Assembly (NCBI GenBank): GCA_965233705.1
Contig: CBDDTF010000003.1
Location: 1,178,001-1,242,000, forward strand
Reading direction: 5' to 3'
From: Algihabitans sp965233705
GTDB taxonomy: Bacteria > Pseudomonadota > Alphaproteobacteria > Kiloniellales > DSM-21159
Length of the DNA stretch: 64,000 bases
The notes under the pieces were generated by a model. That model did not search any database. It was not told the origin of the DNA and saw only the letters and a list, made by a program, of their open reading frames with translations. The position numbers and the translations under genes were made by a program. Below, piece by piece: positions 58,337-64,000 of this stretch. The number at the start of each line of letters is the position of its first letter. The first letter of the stretch is position 1.

Positions 58337-59671
58337 ATGTCCGACCTGCCAGACAGCAAGCGTTTCGTCATCGTCGGCGCCGGCATCCACGGCCTGTCGA
58401 CCGCCTGGCACCTGGCGCAGGAGCTGGAGCGGCGCGGCCAGGGCAGCGGCCGGGACGTGGTGGTGCTCGACAAGACCGGTCCGGGCGCCGGTGCCACCGG
58501 CATCGCCTGCGGCTGCGTGCGCAACCTCTACATGACCAAGGAGCTGCACCCGATCCTGCGCCACTCGGTCGACGTCTGGCAGTCCGACCCGATCCGCTTC
58601 GGCTTCCAGCAGGTCGGCTACATCTCCGCCGGCGAGGCCAACCAGCAGGCCGACTACGAGGCCATGGTCGCCAGCCATAACGCCAACGGCTACCGCTCGG
58701 ACCTCTACGTCGGACGCGCGGCCAAGGACTTCCTCGCCTCGATCTGGCCCGACTTCAACACCGAGCGCATCGAGGTGGCGCACCACGAGCATCCCTCGGG
58801 CTATGCCGGCACCCGCCAGGCCGTCGCCGGCCTGGCCGAGAAGTGCGCCCAGCACGGCGTCGAGATCGTCGCCGGCGTCGAGGTCACCGGCTACGAGACG
58901 GCCGGGCGGACGATCCGCAAGCTGCACACCAACCGGGGCGACATCTCGGCCGAGGTGGTGGTGCTGGCGCTGGGCGCCTGGATCGGCAAGCACTGGGAGC
59001 TGCTGGGCCTGCCGGCGACGCTCGACTGCCGCTACCCCGACGGCGGGCGCAGCGCCAAGGACATGTGGACCTACTGGCGCCTGCTCGAGGGCGAGGTGTA
59101 CATCGACGCCCCCTACCGCACCGCCGACGACCGCGACCCGCCGGTGCTGCACGTCGAGCTGATGAACACGCCGGTCATCAACGAGACCACCGGCGAGGAG
59201 ATGAGCGACCACCTCTACGTCTACTGGAAGAACGCCGCGGAGCGGATGGAGAGCCTCGGCGTGCAGGGCGGCACCATCCCGATCAAGGTCGGCCGCAGCG
59301 CCACGCTCGACCCCTACGGCCACGCCAACGACGCCTACCAGGCCGATCCCTGGTTCGCCGACTACTTCGTCTCGGCCATGGGCTACCTGATGCCGCGCTT
59401 CAAGGGCCATCGCGGCAAGTTCAAGGACCGCCGCAACGGCGGCATCGGCGCCTTCACGCCGGACAACGTGCCGATCTTCGACTGGGTGCTGGACAACGGC
59501 TACCTGATCGCCGACTCCAACCACGGCTTCAAGATGATCGGCGTCGGCAAGCTGGTCGCCCGGCTGCTGGCCGGCGAGAACCGCGTCGCCGAGCTGGAGC
59601 CCTTCGCCTTCACCCGCTTCGCCGAGGGGCGCAGCTTCGGCTCCTCCAACAGCCACTGCCCCTGGGTGTGA
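58337..59671 (+). CDS. FAD-dependent oxidoreductase, DAO (sarcosine oxidase-like) family
   Basis: The 444-residue flavoprotein begins with the dinucleotide-binding motif FVIVGAGIHGLSTAWHLA and a basic-acidic continuation (DVVVLDKTGPGAGATGIACG) in which the Cys and Gly region resembles the sarcosine/dimethylglycine oxidase family. VVVLALGAWIGKHWELLG and a C-terminal GIGAFTPDNVPIFDWV / NHGFKMIGVGKLVARLL complete the fold. It probably oxidises a secondary or tertiary amine; the precise substrate cannot be told. A strong terminator follows. Confidence 0.88.
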   Translation: MSDLPDSKRFVIVGAGIHGLSTAWHLAQELERRGQGSGRDVVVLDKTGPGAGATGIACGCVRNLYMTKELHPILRHSVDVWQSDPIRFGFQQVGYISAGEANQQADYEAMVASHNANGYRSDLYVGRAAKDFLASIWPDFNTERIEVAHHEHPSGYAGTRQAVAGLAEKCAQHGVEIVAGVEVTGYETAGRTIRKLHTNRGDISAEVVVLALGAWIGKHWELLGLPATLDCRYPDGGRSAKDMWTYWRLLEGEVYIDAPYRTADDRDPPVLHVELMNTPVINETTGEEMSDHLYVYWKNAAERMESLGVQGGTIPIKVGRSATLDPYGHANDAYQADPWFADYFVSAMGYLMPRFKGHRGKFKDRRNGGIGAFTPDNVPIFDWVLDNGYLIADSNHGFKMIGVGKLVARLLAGENRVAELEPFAFTRFAEGRSFGSSNSHCPWV

Positions 59672-59704
59672 GCCCCGTGCGCCGAAGCGAAGCGGCCAGA
59701 ATCG

Positions 59705-59739
59705 AAGAAGGGCCGCAGCCCGGGGCTGCGGCCCTTCTT
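59705..59739. terminator. Strong bidirectional terminator
   Basis: AAGAAGGGCCGCAGCC and GGCTGCGGCCCTTCTT form a perfect 16-base-pair stem with a 3-base loop, flanked by A- and T-rich ends on both sides. It lies between the convergent flavoenzyme gene (plus) and the 59763 gene (minus), and can stop transcription from both. Confidence 0.88.
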
Positions 59740-59762
59740 CCGTCGCGTGCTGCGGCGGCAGC

Positions 59763-60341
59763 CTACTGCTTCATGACGAAGTACTTGAAGGCGGCGCCGG
59801 CCGTCACCTCGATGGTGTGCTTGACCGTGCGGCCGTTGTGGGTCGCCTCGACGTAATACCAGCCGCCCGGCAGGGTGAGCTGCGCGGTGGAGGCGGTGAC
59901 CCGGTGCACCAGCTGGCGATTGCCGGTGGAGTCGCGCCCGAAGGTCATGACGTTCCACTCGATGGGATCCTTGATCGGCGCCTGGCCGATGCCGCGGATC
60001 ATGTTGAGCTGGACCTCGCCGGCGTTGAGATTGATGCGGTGCCGCTTGGTCACCCCGTCGACGACGATATCCTTGGCCACCTCGGTCTCGCCGAAGGCGG
60101 CGCGCACCCGGTAGCGCCCCTCGGGCAGCTCCAGCTCGGCCGCGCTGCCGCGCAGCTCCTGCACCACGCCGCCCTGGACCCGCTCGACCGTGAAGGACAC
60201 GTCGGACAGCGGCGCCGCGCCTTCGGCGATCACCGCGTCGAGGTAGATGGGCTTGAGCTCCGCGGCCGCCGCCGGGGCCACGAGGATCGCCGCCGTCGAG
60301 GAGGCCGCGAGAAAAGACTTCACCAGGCGGGGAAGCTGCAT
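59763..60341 (-). CDS. Exported protein of unknown function
   Basis: The 192-residue protein has a signal peptide (MQLPRLVKSFLAASSTAAIL, cleavage after APAAAA) and two similar beta-rich halves: LELPEGRYRVRAAFGETEVAKDIVV and LTLPGGWYYVEATHNGRTVKHTIEV. The repeated L-x-LP-x-G-x-Y-x-V pattern suggests two Ig-like or PEGA-like domains. I do not recognise a named family. Divergent from the small exported protein at 60470, with a palindrome between them. Confidence 0.7.
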   Translation of the reverse strand: MQLPRLVKSFLAASSTAAILVAPAAAAELKPIYLDAVIAEGAAPLSDVSFTVERVQGGVVQELRGSAAELELPEGRYRVRAAFGETEVAKDIVVDGVTKRHRINLNAGEVQLNMIRGIGQAPIKDPIEWNVMTFGRDSTGNRQLVHRVTASTAQLTLPGGWYYVEATHNGRTVKHTIEVTAGAAFKYFVMKQ

Positions 60342-60410
60342 GACCCGACCCTACTCCCTTAGATCTGGCTGTGTCCGATAGGATGAGTGATACACTTAGG
60401 CCCGAGCCGT

Positions 60411-60440
60411 TTACAAGTCGTGAACGGATCACGATTGTAA
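60411..60440. promoter_or_regulatory. Operator-like palindrome between two exported-protein genes
   Basis: TTACAAGTCGTGA and TCACGATTGTAA are inverted arms around ACGGA: the inner six (TCGTGA/TCACGA) and outer five (TTACA/TGTAA) pair perfectly with one unpaired base. The site lies 70 bases from the 60341 start and 30 bases from the 60470 start, a typical shared operator position. Confidence 0.4.
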
Positions 60441-60469
60441 TTTTCCGCCCGCGCGATCACTTCGCAGGT

Positions 60470-60799
60470 ATGTCTTCAGCTTTCACCACTGGTTTTGCCT
60501 TGGCGGCCGCCTTCCTCTTCTGGCTGCCGGGCAACCTGCCGGCGCCGGCCGCCGCCCAGGAAACGGAGCGGGCGGCCCCGCCCAGCGCGCCGCCGCGCGA
60601 GTCCGGCCTGCCGCAGGCGCGCGACCTGCGCCCGCTGCCGATTCCCGCGCAACCACCGCGCGACAGCGGCGAGCGGCTGCTCGACCGCGGCAAGGTCGGC
60701 AACGAGCGCCAGCGCCTGGAGCGCGGGCGCGATCCGCACGACCCCTTCACCCAGGACCGCCTGCGCCGGCTCGACCGGGCGCGCGACCGCCTGCGCTGA
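60470..60799 (+). CDS. Small exported protein of unknown function
   Basis: The 109-residue product has a signal peptide (SSAFTTGFALAAAFLFWLPG, probable cleavage at AAA-QE) and a mature part rich in Pro, Arg and Asp with repeated LLDRG, LERGRDP and LRRLDRARDRLR, likely disordered or helical and strongly basic. It matches no family that I know. The ATG at 60470 is chosen because it starts the signal peptide; the frame is open upstream. Confidence 0.55.
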   Translation: MSSAFTTGFALAAAFLFWLPGNLPAPAAAQETERAAPPSAPPRESGLPQARDLRPLPIPAQPPRDSGERLLDRGKVGNERQRLERGRDPHDPFTQDRLRRLDRARDRLR

Positions 60800-60826
60800 C
60801 GCGCCCCGCGCGCGGCAAGGCCGGGC

Positions 60827-62500
60827 TCAGAACAGGCCGTCGACGCGGCCCTCGGCGGTCAGCCGGATGTTCTCCGCCGCCGGGCGGCTCGGCAGGCCGG
60901 GCATGGTCATGATGTCGCCGCAGATCGCCACCACGAATTCCGCGCCGGCCGACAGCCGCAATTCGCGGATGGTGACCGCGTGGCCGGTGGGCGCGCCCTT
61001 GAGCGCGGGATCGGTGGAGAAGCTGTACTGGGTCTTGGCCATGCAGACCGGCAGGTGGCCGTAGCCGCCGTCCTGCAGCTCCTTGAACTGGTTGCGCACC
61101 TTCTGATCCGCCTGGATCTCGGAGGCGCCGTAGAGCTCGACGGCGACGGTACGGACCTTGTCCCACAGCGCCAGGTCGTCGGCGTAGAGCGGCGCGAACT
61201 GCGCCCCGCCGTTCTCGACGATCTCCACCAGCTTGCGGGCCAGCTCCTCGGTCCCGGCCGAGCCCTGCGCCCAGTGGGTCGCCAGCACCGCCTCGACTCC
61301 CATCTGCTCGGCCGCCGCCTTGACCGCGGCCACCTCCTCCTCGGTATCGGTGACGAAGTGGTTGATCGAGACCACCACCGGTACGCCGAACTTCTTCACG
61401 TTGGCGATGTGCCGCTGCAGATTGACGGCGCCGGCGCGCACCGCCTCGACGTCGGGGGTGCCGAGCGCCTCCTTGCCGACGCCGCCGTGGGACTTGAGCG
61501 CGCGCACCGTGGCGACGATCACCGCCGCGTCGGGCGACAGCCCGGCCTTGCGGCACTTGATGTCGAAGAACTTCTCCGCCCCCAGGTCGGCGCCGAAGCC
61601 GGCTTCGGTGACCACGTAGTCGGCCAGCTTCAGCGCGGTCTGGGTGGCGATCACCGAGTTACAGCCGTGCGCGATGTTGGCGAAGGGACCGCCGTGGATG
61701 AAGGCGGGATTGTGCTCCAGGGTCTGCACCAGGTTGGGCGCCAGCGCGTCGCGCAGCAGAACCGCCATCGCCCCCGGCGCCTCCAGGTCGCGGGCGAAGA
61801 CCGGCTGCTTGTCGCGGGTGTAGCCGACCACGATCTTGCCGAGCCGCTCGGTCAGGTCCTCCAGGTCGGTCGCCAGGCAGAAGATCGCCATGACCTCCGA
61901 AGCCACGACGATGTCGAAGCCGTCCTCGCGCGGGAAGCCGTTGGCGATGCCGCCCAGCGAGGCGGTGATCTGGCGCAGGGCCCGGTCGTTCATGTCGACC
62001 ACCCGTCGCCAGGTGATGCGGCGCTGGTCGATGCCCAGGGCGTTGCCCCAGTAGATGTGGTTGTCGATCAGGGCCGACAGCAGGTTGTGCGCGATGGCGA
62101 TGGCGTGGAAGTCGCCGGTGAAGTGCAGGTTGATGTCCTCCATCGGCACCACCTGGGCGTAGCCGCCGCCGGCCGCCCCGCCCTTCATGCCGAAGCAGGG
62201 GCCGAGCGAGGGTTCGCGCAGGCAGATCGCCGTCCGCTTGCCGATGCGGTTCAGCCCGTCGCCGAGCCCGACCGTGGTGGTGGTCTTGCCCTCGCCCGCC
62301 GGGGTCGGATTGATCGCGGTGACCAGGATCAGCTTGCCGTCCGGCCGCCCGTTCAGCGTCTTCAGGAAGTCGAAGGAGAGCTTGGCCTTGTAGGGGCCGT
62401 AGGCCAGCAGGCTGTCGGCCGGGATGTCCAGCTTGGCGCCGATCTCCTGAATCGGCTGCAAACGGGCCTCGCGTGCGATCTCGATGTCGCTTTTCGCCAT
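60827..62500 (-). CDS. fhs: Formate-tetrahydrofolate ligase
   Basis: The 557-residue monofunctional enzyme makes 10-formyl-tetrahydrofolate from formate, ATP and tetrahydrofolate. It carries the P-loop (NPTPAGEGKTTTTVGL), REPSLGPCFGMKGGAAGGGYAQVVPM, FTGDFHAI and the C-terminal FGPP-like TMPGLPSRPAAENI. Length is normal for the family. It feeds one-carbon units into purine and methionine synthesis or works in methylotrophic formate use. The upstream 291 bases contain one hairpin but no gene. Confidence 0.97.
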   Translation of the reverse strand: MAKSDIEIAREARLQPIQEIGAKLDIPADSLLAYGPYKAKLSFDFLKTLNGRPDGKLILVTAINPTPAGEGKTTTTVGLGDGLNRIGKRTAICLREPSLGPCFGMKGGAAGGGYAQVVPMEDINLHFTGDFHAIAIAHNLLSALIDNHIYWGNALGIDQRRITWRRVVDMNDRALRQITASLGGIANGFPREDGFDIVVASEVMAIFCLATDLEDLTERLGKIVVGYTRDKQPVFARDLEAPGAMAVLLRDALAPNLVQTLEHNPAFIHGGPFANIAHGCNSVIATQTALKLADYVVTEAGFGADLGAEKFFDIKCRKAGLSPDAAVIVATVRALKSHGGVGKEALGTPDVEAVRAGAVNLQRHIANVKKFGVPVVVSINHFVTDTEEEVAAVKAAAEQMGVEAVLATHWAQGSAGTEELARKLVEIVENGGAQFAPLYADDLALWDKVRTVAVELYGASEIQADQKVRNQFKELQDGGYGHLPVCMAKTQYSFSTDPALKGAPTGHAVTIRELRLSAGAEFVVAICGDIMTMPGLPSRPAAENIRLTAEGRVDGLF

Positions 62501-62791
62501 GACGGTGCGGCTCCCCCCAGTTCTGCGTCGGTGTGCTTCGCGGCGGCCGGACGACAGCGCTCGGCCAACCTCCGGCGGACCCTTCTCGGCGATCCGCTGC
62601 GGACGCTAAAAGGACCGCAGCTCAACAACTTGCCTGGGATCGACCGGCGCCCGTCGAATCGCGGCATGGGTGCGGGCGCGGCAGGCGGCGCCACCGCCGC
62701 CGCGCGCCGAACGCTTCGATCCGGGCCGGAGCGGCAGGACAGCCCCCTGCACGGCCCCCTGCAAGGCGGCTTTCCGCCCGCACGGCCCGCC
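62501..62791. other. 291-base leader or intergenic region upstream of fhs
   Basis: No gene is visible. A stem of GCTGCGG (62596) with CCGCAGC (62615) encloses a 12-base AT-rich loop, about 100 bases upstream of the fhs ATG. It could be a leader structure or the terminator of the upstream gene; I cannot match it to a known riboswitch. Confidence 0.4.
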
Positions 62792-63112
62792 CTACCCCTC
62801 GACGGTGATCGCCAGCGCCAGCGCCCCCTGCTTGATCTGGATCGCTTTCTGGCCGCGGCGGGGCACCGGGATGTTGCGCTCCATGCAGTAGAGCAGGAAG
62901 GCGCGTGCCAGATCGAGTTCGTTCAGCGTGAGGCGCCGCGCCGCCTCCCCGCTGCCGCAGAACGCGACCGCGCGCACGGGCTGCTCGTCGTAGGCCTGCA
63001 CCCGCTCGATGACCTCGCCGCCCAGATCCCACTTGCTGGCCTTGACGAAGCGGCGCAGCGCGTCGATGGCTTCAAACTCGCTGAAAAGGATCGTGCGGAT
63101 TTCGCGAGGCAT
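62792..63112 (-). CDS. Small conserved-looking protein of unknown function
   Basis: The 106-residue protein (MPREIRTILFSEFEAIDALRRF) has an alpha-beta pattern and a C-terminal strand (AIQIKQGALALAITVEG). The middle block LNELDLARAFLLYCMERNIPVPRRG is helical. It has the codon use of a real gene and a clear ATG, but I do not recognise a family. It lies 83 bases downstream of the nitrilase-like gene on the same strand, with AT-richer sequence between them that may hold a promoter. Confidence 0.65.
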   Translation of the reverse strand: MPREIRTILFSEFEAIDALRRFVKASKWDLGGEVIERVQAYDEQPVRAVAFCGSGEAARRLTLNELDLARAFLLYCMERNIPVPRRGQKAIQIKQGALALAITVEG

Positions 63113-63195
63113 TCCAAGACTTTCAGTAGATTAGAAACGAACCTACCCTCGTCCGCGATCGGTTAACAAGCGGTAAGGGCCCCGCCGCCGCGCCT

Positions 63196-64000
63196 CTACA
63201 ACCTGCGGCTTTCCGCCGGAATCCCGATCTGCCAGCTCAGGCGGTTCAGCTCGCGCAGCACCAGGTCCAGATTGCTGTCGCGCAGGGTCGGCAGGCGGTA
63301 GCGGGCCCGCTTGACCGCCTCGTAGTCCAGCTCCGCCACCAGCAGCTCCTCCCCCGCCCCGGCCACCGTCAGGGTCTTGGCCTCGGGGTCGAGGATGCGG
63401 CTGCCGCCCCAGAAGTCGAGGCCGGACTCGCCGCGCGCATGGTTGGCCATGACGATCGGCACGCCGTAGATCATGGCGTAGAACTGCATCGCCAGCGCCC
63501 AGCCGTCGGGATTCGAGAAGCCGCCGCCGACGGCGCTCTCGGCCGAGGCGATCGGCACCAGCAAGAGCGTCGTGCCATGCACCATGGCCAGGTGGGTGAG
63601 CGCCGGGTTCCAGCTATCGGCGCAGATCAGCATGCCGGCGCGCCAGCGCTGGTCCAGCGCGAAGGTCTCGAAATAGCGGCCTTCGGCGAAGTGCTTGCCT
63701 TCCTCCAGGTTGCCGTAGGTGGCGAGGTTGAGCTTGCGGTGGATGAAGGCGATCTCGCCGCCTCGCAGCGCCAGGGCGGAGTTGTGGAACTGCGCGGCCA
63801 CCCCCTCCTCGATGAAGCCGAGCACGCTGACCATCTCGCCGCTCGCCCGCGCCAGCTCGGCGATGATCCCCGAATCGCGGCGCAGGGAGATGTCCACGGT
63901 CTGCGGCCCGACGGCGTAGCCGGTCAGCGAGAGTTCCGGAAAGAGCAGCAGCTCCACGCCTTCGCGCCGCGCCCGCGCGATCGCCTCCAGATGCTTGGCG
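63196..64000 (-). CDS. Carbon-nitrogen hydrolase (nitrilase superfamily), truncated at the window edge
   Basis: The frame is open to the last base, so the N-terminus lies beyond the window. The catalytic Glu-Lys-Cys triad is visible in LLFPELSLTGYAVG, FIHRKLNLATYG and MLICADSWNPALTH. The family hydrolyses nitriles, amides or carbamoyl groups; the motifs resemble N-carbamoyl-putrescine or NAD-synthetase-type amidase domains, and the C-terminal part seen here ends normally without a synthetase domain. The substrate cannot be named. Confidence 0.9.
   Translation of the reverse strand, partial: AKHLEAIARARREGVELLLFPELSLTGYAVGPQTVDISLRRDSGIIAELARASGEMVSVLGFIEEGVAAQFHNSALALRGGEIAFIHRKLNLATYGNLEEGKHFAEGRYFETFALDQRWRAGMLICADSWNPALTHLAMVHGTTLLLVPIASAESAVGGGFSNPDGWALAMQFYAMIYGVPIVMANHARGESGLDFWGGSRILDPEAKTLTVAGAGEELLVAELDYEAVKRARYRLPTLRDSNLDLVLRELNRLSWQIGIPAESRRL

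Noticed and set aside
62596..62621. Tetrahydrofolate riboswitch upstream of fhs
   Set aside because: Only a simple 7-base-pair hairpin is visible; I could not see the conserved pseudoknot or core of a folate riboswitch.
1..64000. CRISPR array, prophage or insertion sequence
   Set aside because: No regularly spaced repeats with unique spacers, no transposase, integrase or phage structural genes; the repeats seen are short tandems or dispersed palindromes.

Overview
The window is a GC-rich (visibly near 70 percent), gene-dense chromosomal segment. Gene families and start-codon use point to an alphaproteobacterium, most likely Rhodospirillales-like: a short OpgH, phnF divergent from phnGHIJKLM, Fnr/FixK-type boxes, and many GTG starts with 4-base stop/start overlaps. 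The exact taxon cannot be read from the sequence. I see no prophage, insertion sequence or CRISPR array; only palindromic intergenic repeats and short tandem repeats are repetitive.

Layout. 1-3.0 kb: a 5'-truncated Lon-family protease translationally coupled to a universal stress protein. 3.0-8.7 kb (minus): a sulfatase-fold membrane enzyme, two MFS transporters and an anchored protein of unknown role. 8.8-12.1 kb (plus): a tightly coupled operon of an MDR dehydrogenase, a PTPS/QueD-fold protein that has lost its catalytic residues, a GT4 glycosyltransferase and a SAM methyltransferase. It converges on a RibD-reductase-domain protein at the end of a six-gene minus-strand operon (12.1-18.6 kb) for periplasmic glucans (opgGH) plus a CDP-alcohol phosphatidyltransferase, YceI and an FkbM methyltransferase. 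18.8-22.4 kb: an OmpR-type regulator, a lone receiver and a hybrid histidine kinase.

22.5-36.0 kb looks like an oxygen-controlled island: a methyltransferase; a P2-type cation ATPase with a CxxC-less HMA_2-like N-terminal domain; a divergent MetK; ttrBCA tetrathionate reductase; two further small HMA_2-like proteins; DUF5132; and DUF445. Three Fnr/FixK-like palindromes (23809, 28103, 34335) head its transcription units, and two lie exactly 41.5 bases from an ATG. This is the best candidate here for an undescribed system.

36.2-46.8 kb: a phosphonate regulon (phnF-C-D-E on the minus strand, phnGHIJKLM plus a DUF1045 2H phosphoesterase on the plus strand) with a clear operator palindrome between the arms. 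46.9-53.0 kb: an AhpD-like protein, an M50-CBS site-2 protease, a PuuD-like amidotransferase, an MFS transporter, a 2OG-Fe(II) oxygenase and a TrkH/KtrB channel subunit. 53.3 kb: tRNA-Thr(UGU). 53.4-59.7 kb: a YciI-like protein, an amidase, a PhnD-like binding protein without signal peptide, an XRE regulator, a fatty acid desaturase and a DAO-type flavoenzyme. 59.8-64 kb: two small exported proteins of unknown role, formate-tetrahydrofolate ligase, a small conserved protein and a nitrilase-superfamily enzyme cut by the window edge.
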